Below the pieces are notes generated by a model. It had not been told where the DNA came from. It did no database searches and saw only the letters and a list, made by a program, of their open reading frames with translations. From assembly GCA_030848705.1 (NCBI GenBank), contig CM061238.1, forward strand, positions 54,289,133-54,353,132: DNA of 64,000 nucleotides, in the 5' to 3' direction. The DNA is from Heracleum sosnowskyi (lineage: Eukaryota; Streptophyta; Magnoliopsida; Apiales; Apiaceae). Shown here in pieces: positions 37,918-50,700 of this stretch. The translations under genes and the position numbers were made by a program. Positions within the stretch are counted from its first letter, which is position 1. The number at the start of each line of letters is the position of its first letter.

Positions 37918-39117
37918 CCAGAACTCAAACTACGAGAAAATATACATCAAATAGTCGGCTTCAATTTTTACCCATTTTCCTTGTATAGCTCCCTATAGAG
38001 GTTTACGTAATCGGGTGTCCCGTGGTATCTGCTCCAATTCAGGTCTGGACAGTTCCAAATGAAATTTTCTGCAATTCTATAAACCCATAAGGTCAAACTA
38101 CGAGAAAATATCCATAAAATGGCCCGCTTCAATTTTTACCCATTTTCCTTGGATAGCTCCCTTTAGAGATTTACGTAATAGGGCGTCCCCTGGTATCTGC
38201 TCCAATTCAGGCCCAAACAGCTCCAAATTAAGTTTTCTGCAATTCTATAAACCCATAGGGTCAAACTACGAGAATATATCCACAAAATGGCCCGTTTCAA
38301 TTTTTTCCCATTTTCCTTGTATAGCTCCCATTAGAGGTAAACATGATCGGGCGTCCCCTGGTATCTGCTCCAATTCAGGCACGGACATCCCCAAATGAAC
38401 TTTACTGCAATTCTATAAACCCATAAGGTCAAGCTACGAGAAAATATCCACAAAATGGCCCGCTTTAATTTTTCTCCATTTTCCTTGTATAGCTCCCTTT
38501 AGAGGTTTACGTAATCGGGCGTCCCCTGGTATCTGCTCCAATTCAGGTCCGGACAGCTCCAAATGAAGTTTTATGCAATTATATAAACCCATAGGGTCAA
38601 ACTACGAGAAAATATACACAAAATGGCAGGTTTCAATTTTCCCCATTTTCCCTGTATAGCTCCCTTTAGAGGTAAACGTAATCGAGCATCCCCTGGTATC
38701 TGCTCTAATTTAGGCACGGACATCCCCAAATGAATTTTACTGCAATTCTATAAACCCATAAGGTCAAGCTACGAGAAAATATCCACATAATGGCCCGCTT
38801 TAATTTTTCTCCATTTTCCTTGTATAGCTCCCTTTAGAGGTTTACGTAATCGGGCGTCCCCTGGTAACTGCTCCAATTTAGGTCTGGACAGCTCCAAATG
38901 AAGTTTTCTGCAATTCTATAAACCCATAAGGTCAAACTACGAGAAAATATCCATAAAATGGTTCGCTTCAATTTTTACCCATTTTCTTTGTATACCTCCC
39001 TTTAGAGGTTTACGTAATCGGGCGTCCCCTGGTATCTGTTCCGATTCAGGTCCGGACAACTCCAAATGAAGTTTTCTGCAATTCTATAAACCCATAAGGA
39101 CAAGCTACGAGAAAATA
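37918..39117 (-). repeat. 1677-bp-period duplication, second copy
   Basis: Direct-repeat partner of 36241-37440, with the same order of variant monomers. Small changes separate the copies, for example 'ggcgtcacctgg' in the first against 'ggcgtcccctgg' here, and 'gctagagaaaat' against 'gctacgagaaaat'. The block then grades into monomers of the 5/6-mer type after about 39.6 kb. Confidence 0.85.
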
Positions 39118-40390
39118 TCTACAAAATGGCCCGCTTCAATTTTTACCCATTTTCCTTGTATAGCTCACTTTAGAGGTTTACGTAACCGGGCGTCCCCTGG
39201 TATCTGCTCCAATTCAGGTCCGGACAGCTCCAAATGAAGTTTTCTGCAATTCTATAAACCCATAGGGTCAAACTATGAGAATATATCCACAAAATGGCCC
39301 ATTCAATTTTTTCCCATTTTCCTTGTATAGCTCCGTTTAGAGGTTTACGTAATCGGGCGTCCCCTGGTATCTGCTCCAATTCAGGTCTGGACAGCTACAA
39401 ATGAAGTTTTCTGCAATTTTATAAACCCATAAGGTCAAACTACGAGAAAATATCCATAAAATGGTCGGCTTCAATTTTTATCCATTTTCCTAGTATAGTT
39501 CCTTTTAGAGGTTTACGTAATCGGGCGTCCCTTGGTATCTGCTCCAATTCCGGTCCAAACAGCTCCAAATGAAGTTTTCTGCAATTCTATAAACCCATAG
39601 GGTAAAACTACAACAATGTATCAACAAAATGGCCCGTTTCAATTTTTTCCCATTTTCCTTGTATAGCTCCCTTTAGAGGTAAACGTGATCGGGCGTCCCC
39701 TGCTATCTACTTCAATTCAGGCACGGACATCCCCAAATGAACTTTTCTGCAATTCTATAAACCCATAAGGTCAAGCTACGAGAAAATATCCACAAAATGC
39801 CCCACTTCAATTTCTACCCATTTTCATTGTATAGCTCCCTTTAGAGGTTTACGTAATCGGGCGTCCCCTGGTATCTGCTCCAAATCAGGTCTGGACAGCT
39901 CCAAATGAAGTTTTCTGCAATTCTATAAACCCATAGGGTCAAACTACGAGAATATATCCACAAAATGGTCCATTTCAATTTTTTTCCATTTTCCTTGTAT
40001 AGCACCCTTTAGAAGTTTACGTAATCGGGCGTCCCTTGGTATCTGCTCCAATTCAGGTCTGGACAGCTCCAAATGAAGTTTTATGAAATTCTATAAACCT
40101 ATAGGGTCAAACTACAAGAATATATCCACAAAATGGCCCATTTCAATTTTTCCCATTTTCCTTGTATAGCTCCCTTTAGAAGTTTACGTAATCGGGCGTC
40201 CCCTGGTATCTGCTCCAATTCAGGTCCGGACAGATCCAAATGAAGTTTTCTGCAATTCTATAAACCCATAGGGTCAAACTACGAAAATATATCCACAAAA
40301 TGGTCCGTTTCAATTTTTTCCCATTTTCCTTGTATAGCTGCCTTTAGAGGTAAATGTAATCGGGGGTCCCTTGGTATCTGCTCAAATTCA

Positions 40391-42237
40391 AGTCTAGATA
40401 GCTCCAATTGAAGTTTTCTGCAATTCTATAAACCCATAGGGTAAAACTACGAGAATGTATCCACAAAATGGCCCGTTTCAGTTTTTTCCCATTTTCCTTG
40501 TATAGCACCCTTTATAGGTACACGTGATCGGGCGTCCCTTGGTATCTGCTCCAATTCAGGCACGGACATCCCCAAATGAACTTTTCTGCAATTCTACAAA
40601 CCCATAAGGTCAAGCTACGAGAAAATATCCAGAAAATGCCCCACTTCAATTTTTACCCATTTTCATTGTATGGCTCCCTTTAGAGGTTTAAGTAATCGGG
40701 CTTCCCCTGGTATCTGCTCCAAATCAGGCCCGGACGGCTCCAAATGAAGTTTTCTGCAATTCTATAAACCCATTGGGTCAACCTACGAGAATATATCCAC
40801 AAAATGGCCCATTTCAATTTTTTTCCATTTTCCTTGTATAGCACCCTTTAGAAGTTTACGTAATCGGGCGTCCCCTGGTATCTGCTCCAATTCAGTTCTG
40901 GACAGCTCCAAATGAAGTTTTCTGCAATTCTATAAACACATAGGGTCAAACTACGAGAATATATCCACAAAATGGTCCATTTCAATTTTTTTCCATTTTC
41001 GTTGTATAGCACCCTTTAGAAGTTTACGTAATCGGGCGTCCCCTGGTATCTGCTCCAATTCAGGTCCGGACAGATCCAAATGAAGTTTTCTTCAATTCTA
41101 TATACCCATAGGGTCAAACTACGAAAATATATCCACAAAATGGTCCGTTTCAATTTTTTCCCATTTTCGTTGTATAGCTGCCTTTAGAGGTAAATGTAAT
41201 CGGGCGTCCCTTGGTATCTGCTCAAATTCAAGTCTAGATAGCTCCAATTGAATTTTTCTGCAATTCTATAAACCCATAGGGTAAAACTACGAGAATGTAT
41301 CCACAAAATGGCCCGTTTCAATTTTTTCCCATTTTCCTTGTATAGCACCCTTTATAGGTAAACGTGATCGGGCGTCCCTTGGTATCTGCTCCAATTAAGG
41401 CACGGACATCCCCAAATGAACTTTTATGCAATTCTACAAATCCATAAGGTCAAGCTACGAGAAAATATCCACAAAATGCCCCACTTCAATTTTTACCCAT
41501 TTTCATTGTATGGCTCCCTTTAGAGGTTTAAGTAATCGGGCGTCCCCTGGTATCTGCTCCAAATCAGGTCCGGACAGCTCCAAATGAAGTTTTCTGCAAT
41601 TCTATAAACCCATTGGGTCAACCTACGAGAATATATCCACAAAATGGCCCATTTCAAATTTTTTCCATTTTCCTTGTATAGCACCCTTTAGAAGTTTACG
41701 TAATCGGGCTTCCCCTGGTATCTGCTCCAATTCAGTTCTAGACAGCTCCAAATGAAGTTTTCTGCAATTCTATAAACCCATAGGGTCAAACTACGAGAAT
41801 ATATCCACAAAATGGTCCATTTCAATTTTTTTCCATTTTCCTTGTATAGCACCCTTTAGAAGTTTACGTAATCGGGCGGCCCTTGGTATCTGCTCCAATT
41901 CAGGTCTGGACAGCTCCAAATGAAGTTTTATGCAATTCTATAAACCTATAGGGTCAAACTACAAGAATATATCCACAAAATAGCCCATTTCAATTTTTCC
42001 CATTTTCCTTGTATAGCTCCCTTTAGAAGTTTACGTAATCGGGCGTCCCCTGGTATCTGCTCCAATTCAGGTCCGGACAGATCCAAAGGAAGTTTTCTGC
42101 ATTTCTATAAACCCATAGGGTCAAACTACGAAAATATATCCACAAAATGGTCCGTTTCAATTTTTTCCCATTTTCCTTGTATAGCTGCCTTTAGAGGTAA
42201 ATGTAATCGGGGGTCCCTTGGTATCTGCTCAAATTCA
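40391..42237 (-). repeat. 11-mer higher-order unit, copy 1 (1847 bp)
   Basis: A 5-mer (40391-41230) plus a 6-mer (41231-42237), defined by the 'agtctagatagctcc' marker. Some monomers differ from later copies, for example 'caattgaagttttc' at the start where later copies have 'caattgaatttttc'. Confidence 0.85.
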
Positions 42238-44085
42238 AGTCTAGATAGCTCCAATTCAATTTTTCTGCAATTCTATAAACCCATAGGGTAAAACTACGAG
42301 AATGTATCCACAAAATGGCCCGTTTCAATTTTTTCCCATTTTCCTTGTATAGCACCCTTTATAGGTACACGTGATCGGGCGTCCCTTGGTATCTGCTCCA
42401 ATTCAGGCACGGACATTCCCAAATGAACTTTTCTGCAATTCTACAAACCCATAAGGTCAAGCTACGAGAAAATATCCACAAAATGCCCCACTTCAATTTT
42501 TACCCATTTTCATTGTATGGCTCCCTTTAGAGGTTTAAGTAATCGGGCGTCCCCTGGTATCTGCTCCAAATCAAGCCCGGACGGCTCCAAATGAAGTTTT
42601 CTGCAATTCTATAAACCCATTGGGTCAACCTACGAGAATATATCCACAAAATGGCCCATTTCAATTTTTTTTTCCATTTTCCTTGTATAGCACCCTTTAG
42701 AAGTTTATGTAATCGGGCGTCCCCTGGTATCTGCTCCAATTCAGTTCTGGACAGCTCCAAATGAAGTTTTCTGTAATTCTATAAACACATAGGGTCAAAC
42801 TACGAGAATATATCCACAAAATGGTCCATTTCAATTTTTTTCCATTTTCCTTGTATAGCACCCTTTAGAAGTTTACGTAATCGGGCGTCCCCTGGTATCT
42901 GCTCCAATTCAGGTCCGGACAGATCCAAATGAAGTTTTCTGCAATTCTATATACCCATAGGGTCAAACTACAAAAATATATCCACAAAATGGTCCGTTTC
43001 AATTTTTTCCCATTTTCCTTGTATAGCTGCCTTTAGAGGTAAATGTAATCGGGCGTCCCTTGGTATCTGCTCAAATTCAAGTCTAGATAGCTCCAATTGA
43101 ATTTTTCTGCAATTCTATAAACCCATAGGGTAAAACTACGAGAATGTATCCACAAAATGGCCCGTTTCAATTTTTTCCCATTTTCCTTGTATAGCACCCT
43201 TTATAGGTAAACGTGATTGGGCGTCCCTTGGTATCTGCTCCAATTAAGGCACGGACATCCCCAAATGAACTTTTCTGCAATTCTACAAACCCATAAGGTC
43301 AAGCTACGAGAAAATATCCACAAAATGCCCCACTTCAATTTTTACCCATTTTCATTGTATGGCTCCCTTTAGAGGTTTAAGTAATCGGGCGTCCCCTGGT
43401 ATCTGCTCCAAATCAGGTCCGGACAGCTCCAAATGAAGTTTTCTGCAATTCTATAAACCCATTGGGTCAACCTACGAGAATATATCCACAAAATGGCCCA
43501 TTTCAAATTTTTTCCATTTTCCTTGTATAGCACCCTTTAGAAGTTTACGTAATCGGGCTTCCCCTGGTATCTGCTCCAATTCAGTTCTAGACAGCTCCAA
43601 ATGAAGTTTTCTGCAATTCTATAAACCCATAGGGTCAAACTACGAGAATATATCCACAAAATGGTCCATTTCAATTTTTTTCCATTTTCCTTGTATAGCA
43701 CCCTTTAGAAGTTTACGTAATCGGGCGTCCCTTGATATCTGCTCCAATTCAGGTCTGGACAGCTCCAAATGAAGTTTTATGCAATTCTATAAACCTATAG
43801 GGTCAAACTACAAGAATATATCCACAAAATGGCCCATTTCAATTTTCCCATTTTCCTTGTATAGCTCCCTTTAGAAGTTTACGTAATCGGGCGTCCCCTG
43901 GTATCTGCTCCAATTCACGTCCGGACAGATCCAAAGGAAGTTTTCTGCAATTCTATAAACCCATAGGGTCAAACTACGAAAATATATCCACAAAATGGTC
44001 TGTTTCAGTTTTTTCCCATTTTCCTTGTATAGCTGCCTTTAGAGGTAAATGTAATCGGGCGTCCCTTGGTATCTGCTCAAATTCA
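42238..44085 (-). repeat. 11-mer higher-order unit, copy 2 (1848 bp)
   Basis: A 5-mer (42238-43079) plus a 6-mer (43080-44085). A monomer pair at 42527-42760 recurs exactly 1848 bp later at 44375-44608, with one visible difference ('tttatgtaatcgg' against 'tttacgtaatcgg'), which indicates very recent amplification. Confidence 0.88.
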
Positions 44086-45933
44086 AGTCTAGATAGCTCC
44101 AATTGAATTTTTCTGCAATTCTATAAACCCATAGGGTAAAACTACGAGAATGTATCCACAAAATGGCCCGTTTCAATTTTTTCCCATTTTCCTTGTATAG
44201 CACCCTTTATAGGTACACGTGATCGGGCGTCCCTTGGTATCTGCTCCAATTCAGGCACGGACATTCCCAAATGAACTTTTCTGCAATTCTACAAACCCAT
44301 AAGGTCAAGCTACGAGAAAATATCCACAAAATGCCCCACTTCAATTTTTACCCATTTTCATTGTATGGCTCCCTTTAGAGGTTTAAGTAATCGGGCGTCC
44401 CCTGGTATCTGCTCCAAATCAAGCCCGGACGGCTCCAAATGAAGTTTTCTGCAATTCTATAAACCCATTGGGTCAACCTACGAGAATATATCCACAAAAT
44501 GGCCCATTTCAATTTTTTTTTCCATTTTCCTTGTATAGCACCCTTTAGAAGTTTACGTAATCGGGCGTCCCCTGGTATCTGCTCCAATTCAGTTCTGGAC
44601 AGCTCCAAATGAAGTTTTCTGTAATTCTATAAACACATAGGGTCAAACTACGAGAATATATCCAGAAAATGGTCCATTTCAATTTTTTTCCATTTTCCTT
44701 GTATAGCACCCTTTAGAAGTTTACGTAATCGGGCGTCCCCTGGTATCTGCTCCAATTCAGGTCCGGACAGATCCAAATGAAGTTTTCTGCAATTCTATAT
44801 ACCCATAGGGTCAAACTACGAAAATATATCCACAAAATGGTCCGTTTCAATTTTTTCCCATTTTCCTTGTATAGCTGCCTTTAGAGGTAAATGTAATCGG
44901 GCGTCCCTTGGTATCTGCTCAAATTCAAGTCTAGATAGCTCCAATTGAATTTTTCTGCAATTCTATAAACCCATAGGGTAAAACTACGAGAATGTATCCA
45001 CAAAATGGCCCGTTTCAATTTTTTCCCATTTTCCTTGTATAGCACCCTTTATAGGTAAACGTGATTGGGCGTCCCTTGGTATCTGCTCCAATTAAGGCAC
45101 GGACATCCCCAAATGAACTTTTCTGCAATTCTACAAACCCATAAGGTCAAGCTACGAGAAAATATCCACAAAATGCCCCACTTCAATTTTTACCCATTTT
45201 CATTGTATGGCTCCCTTTAGAGGTTTAAGTAATCGGGCGTCCCCTGGTATCTGCTCCAAATCAGGTCCGGACAGCTCCAAATGAAGTTTTCTGCAATTCT
45301 GTAAACCCATTGGGTCAACCTACGAGAATATATCCACAAAATGGCCCATTTCAAATTTTTTCCATTTTCCTTGTATAGCACCCTTTAGAAGTTTACGTAA
45401 TCGGGCTTCCCCTGGTATCTGCTCCAATTCAGTTCTAGACAGCTCCAAATGAAGTTTTCTGCAATTCTATAAACCCATAGGGTCAAACTACGAGAATATA
45501 TCCACAAAATGGTCCATTTCAATTTTTTTCCATTTTCCTTGTATAGCACCCTTTAGAAGTTTACGTAATCGGGCGTCCCTTGGTATCTGCTCCAATTCAG
45601 GTCTGGACAGCTCCAAATGAAGTTTTATGCAATTCTATAAACCTATAGGGTCAAACTACAAGAATATATCCACAAAATGGCCCATTTCAATTTTCCCATT
45701 TTCCTTGTATAGCTCCCTTTAGAAGTTTACGTAATCGGGCGTCCCCTGGTATCTGCTCCAATTCACGTCCGGACAGATCCAAAGGAAGTTTTCTGCAATT
45801 CTATAAACCCATAGGGTCAAACTACGAAAATATATCCACAAATTTGTCTGTTTCAGTTTTTTCCCATTTTCCTTGTATAGCTGCCTTTAGAGGTAAATGT
45901 AATCGGGCGTCCCTTGGTATCTGCTCAAATTCA
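44086..45933 (-). repeat. 11-mer higher-order unit, copy 3 (1848 bp)
   Basis: A 5-mer (44086-44927) plus a 6-mer (44928-45933). It is nearly identical to copy 2 and copy 4 and has the same length as copy 2. Confidence 0.88.
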
Positions 45934-47782
45934 AGTCTAGATAGCTCCAATTGAATTTTTCTGCAATTCTAGAAACCCATAGGGTAAAACTACGAGAATG
46001 TATCCACAAAATGGCCCGTTTCAATTTTTTCCCATTTTCCTTGTATAGCACCCTTTATAGGTACACGTGATCGGGCGTCCCTTGGTATCTGCTCCAATTC
46101 AGGCACGGACATTCCCAAATGAACTTTTCTGCAATTCTACAAACCCATAAGGTCAAGCTACGAGAAAATATCCACAAAATGCCCCACTTCAATTTTTACC
46201 CATTTTCATTGTATGGCTCCCTTTAGAGGTTTAAGTAATCGGGCGTCCCCTGGTATCTGCTCCAAATCAAGCCCGGACGGCTCCAAATGAAGTTTTCTGC
46301 AATTCTATAAACCCATTGGGTCAACCTACGAGAATATATCCACAAAATGGCCCATTTCAATTTTTTTTTTCCATTTTCCTTGTATAGCACCCTTTAGAAG
46401 TTTACGTAATCGGGCGTCCCCTGGTATCTGCTCCAATTCAGTTCTGGACAGCTCCAAATGAAGTTTTCTGTAATTCTATAAACATATAGGGTCAAACTAC
46501 GAGAATATATCCACAAAATGGTCCATTTCAATTTTTTTCCATTTTCCTTGTATAGCACCCTTTAGAAGTTTACGTAATCGGGCGTCCCCTGGTATCTGCT
46601 CCAATTCAGGTCCGGACAGATCCAAATGAAGTTTTCTGCAATTCTATATACCCATAGGGTCAAACTACGAAAATATATCCACAAAATGGTCCGTTTCAAT
46701 TTTTTCCCATTTTCCTTGTATAGCTGCCTTTAGAGGTAAATGTAATCGGGCGTCCCTTGGTATCTGCTCAAATTCAAGTCTAGATAGCTCCAATTGAATT
46801 TTTCTGCAATTCTATAAACCCATAGGGTAAAACTACGAGAATGTATCCACAAAATGGCCCGTTTCAATTTTTTCCCATTTTCCTTGTATAGCACCCTTTA
46901 TAGGTAAACGTGATTGGGCGTCCCTTGGTATCTGCTCCAATTAAGGCACGGACATCCCCAAATGAACTTTTCTGCAATTCTACAAACCCATAAGGTCAAG
47001 CTACGAGAAAATATCCACAAAATGCCCCACTTCAATTTTTACCCATTTTCATTGTATGGCTCCCTTTAGAGGTTTAAGTAATCGGGCGTCCCCTGGTATC
47101 TGCTCCAAATCAGGTCCGGACAGCTCCAAATGAAGTTTTCTGCAATTCTATAAACCCATTGGGTCAACCTACGAGAATATATCCACAAAATGGCCCATTT
47201 CAAATTTTTTCCATTTTCCTTGTATAGCACCCTTTAGAAGTTTACGTAATCGGGCTTCCCCTGGTATCTGCTCCAATTCAGTTCTAGACAGCTCCAAATG
47301 AAGTTTTCTGCAATTCTATAAACCCATAGGGTCAAACTACGAGAATATATCCACAAAATGGTCCATTTCAATTTTTTTCCATTTTCCTTGTATAGCACCC
47401 TTTAGAAGTTTACGTAATCGGGCGTGCCTTGGTATCTGCTCCAATTCAGGTCTGGACAGCTCCAAATGAAGTTTTATGCAATTCTATAAACCTATAGGGT
47501 CAAACTACAAGAATATATCCACAAAATGGCCCATTTCAATTTTCCCATTTTCCTTGTATAGCTCCCTTTAGAAGTTTACGTAATCGGGCGTCCCCTGGTA
47601 TCTGCTCCAATTCACGTCCGGACAGATCCAAAGGAAGTTTTCTGCAATTCTATAAACCCATAGGGTCAAACTACGAAAATATATCCACAAAATGGTCTGT
47701 TTCAGTTTTTTCCCATTTTCCTTGTATAGCTGCCTTTAGAGGTAAATGTAATCGGGCGTCCCTTGGTATCTGCTCAAATTCA
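45934..47782 (-). repeat. 11-mer higher-order unit, copy 4 (1849 bp)
   Basis: A 5-mer (45934-46776) plus a 6-mer (46777-47782). The 5-mer is one base longer than in copy 3. The difference comes from homopolymer length in the 'caatttttttttt' stretch at about 46358. After this copy the alternation breaks. Confidence 0.87.
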
Positions 47783-50700
47783 AGTCTAGATAGCTCCAAT
47801 TGAATTTTTCTGCAATTCTATAAACCCATAGGGTAAAACTACGAGAATGTATCCACAAAATGGCCCGTTTCAATTTTTTCCCATTTTCCTTGTATAGCAC
47901 CCTTTATAGGTAAACGTGATCGGGCGTCCCTTGGTATCTGCTCCAATTCAGGCACGGACATCCCCAAATGAACTTTTCTGCAATTCTACTAACCCATAAG
48001 GTCAACCTACGAGAAAATATCCACAAAATGCCCCACTTCAATTTTTACCCATTTTCATTGTATGGCTCCCTTTAGAGGTTTAAGTAATCGGGCGTCCCCT
48101 GGTATCTGCTCCAAATCAGGTCCGGACAGCTCCAAATGAAGTTTTCTGCAATTCTATAAACCCATTGGGTCAAACTACGAGAATATATCCACAAAATGGC
48201 CCATTTCAATTTTTTTCCATTTTCCTTGTATAGCACCCTTTAGAAGTTTACGTAATCGGGCGTCCCCTGGTATCTGCTCCAATTCAGTTCTGGACAGCTC
48301 CAAATGAAGTTTTCTGCAATTCTATAAACCCATAGGTTCAAACTACAAGAATAAATCCACAAAATGGCCCATTCCAATTTTTTCCCATTTTCCTTGTATA
48401 GCTCCCTTTAGAAGTTTACGTAATCGGGGGTCCCCTGGTATCTGCTCCAATTCAGGTCGGGACAGCTCCAAATGAAGTTTTCTACAATTCTATAAACCTA
48501 TAGGGTCAAACTACAAGAATATATCCACAAAATGGCCCATTTCAATTTTCCCATTTTCCTTGTATAGCTCCCTTTAGAAGTTTACGTAATCGGGCGTCCC
48601 CTGGTATCTGCTCCAATTCACGTCCGGATAGATCCAAAGGAAGTTTTCTGCAATTCTATAAACTCATAGGGTCAAACTACGAAAATATATCCACAAAATG
48701 GTCCGTTTCAATTTTTTCCCATTTTCCTTGTATAGCTGCCTTTAGAGGTAAATGTAATCGGGCGTCCCTTGGTATCTGCTCAAATTCAAGTCTAGATAGC
48801 TCCAATTGAATTTTTCTGCAATTCTATAAACCATAGGGTAAACTACGAGAATGTATCCACAAAATGGCCCGTTTCAATTTTTTCCCATTTTCCTTGTATA
48901 GCACCCTTTATAGGTAAACGTGATCGGGCGTCCCTTGGTATCTGCTCCAATTAAGGCACGGACATCCCCAAATGAACTTTTATGCAATTCTACAAATCCA
49001 TAAGGTCAAGCTACGAGAAAATATCCACAAAATGCCCCACTTCAATTTTTACCCATTTTCATTGTATGGCTCCCTTTAGAGGTTTAAGTAATCGGGCATC
49101 CCCTGGTATCTGCTCCAAATCCGGTCCGGACAGCTCCAAATGAAGTTTTCTGCAATTCTATAAACCCGTTGGGTCAAACTACGAGAATATATCCACAAAA
49201 TGGCCCATTTCAATTTTTTTCCATTTTCCTTGTATAGCACCCTTTAGAAGTTTACGTAATCGGGCGTCCCCTGGTATCTGCTCCAATTCAGTTCTAGACA
49301 GCTCCAAATGAAGTTTTCTGCAATTCTATAAACCCATAGGGTCAAACTACGAGAATATATCCACAAAATGGTCCATTTCAATTTTTTTCCATTTTCCTTG
49401 TATAGCACCCTTTAGAAGTTTACGTAATCGGGCGGCCCTTGGTATCTGCTCCAATTCAGGTCTGGACAGCTCCAAATGAAGTTTTATGCAATTCTATAAA
49501 CCTATAGGGTCAAACTACAAGAATATATCCACAAAATAGCCCATTTCAATTTTTCCCATTTTCCTTGTATAGCTCCCTTTAGAAGTTTACGTAATTGGGC
49601 GTCCCCTGGTATCTGCTCCAATTCAGGTCCGGACAGATCCAAAGGAAGTTTTCTGCAATTCTATAAACCCATAGGGTCAAACTACGAAAATATATCCACA
49701 AAATGGTCCGTTTCAATTTTTTCCCATTTTCCTTGTATAGCTGCCTTTAGAGGTAAATGTAATCGGGGGTCCCTTGGTATCTGCTCAAATTCAAGTCTAG
49801 ATAGCTCCAATTCAATTTTTCTGCAATTCTATAAACCCATAGGGTAAAACTACGAGAATGTATCCACAAAATGGCCCGTTTCAATTTTTTCCCATTTTCC
49901 TTGTATAGCACCCTTTATAGGTACACGTGATCGGGCGTCCCTTGGTATCTGCTCCAATTCAGGCACGGACATTCCCAAATGAACTTTTCTGCAATTCTAC
50001 AAACCCATAAGGTCAAGCTACGAGAAAATATCCACAAAATGCCCCACTTCAATTTTTACCCATTTTCATTGTATGGCTCCCTTTAGAGGTTTAAGTAATC
50101 GGGCGTCCCCTGGTATCTGCTCCAAATCAAGCCCGGACGGCTCCAAATGAAGTTTTCTGCAATTCTATAAACCCATTGGGTCAACCTACGAGAATATATC
50201 CACAAAATGGCCCATTTCAAATTTTTTTTCCATTTTCCTTGTATAGCACCCTTTAGAAGTTTACGTAATCGGGCGTCCCTTGGTATCTGCTCCAATTCAG
50301 GTCTGGACAGCTCCAAATGAAGTTTTATGCAATTCTATAAACCTATAGGGTCAAACTACAAGAATATATCCACAAAATGACCCATTTCAATTTTCCCATT
50401 TTCCTTGTATAGCTCCCTTTAGAAGTTTACGTAATCGGGCGTCCCCTGGTATCTGCTCCAATTCACGTCCGGACAGATCCAAAGGAAGTTTTCTGCAATT
50501 CTATAAACCCATAGGGTCAAACTACGAAAATATATCCACAAAATGGTCCGTTTCAGTTTTTTCCCATTTTCCTTGTATAGCTGCCTTTAGAGGTAAATGT
50601 AATCGGGCGTCCCTTGGTATCTGCTCAAATTCAAGTCTAGATAGCTCCAATTGAATTTTTCTGCAATTCTATAAACCCATAGGGTAAAACTACGAGAATG

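Noticed and set aside
42527..42760. Repeated 76-77-codon frames on the - strand (42527, 44375, 50083, 51425, 60820)
   Set aside because: These are the same inter-stop gaps of the satellite in the other arm. Their similarity reflects HOR identity and not protein conservation.
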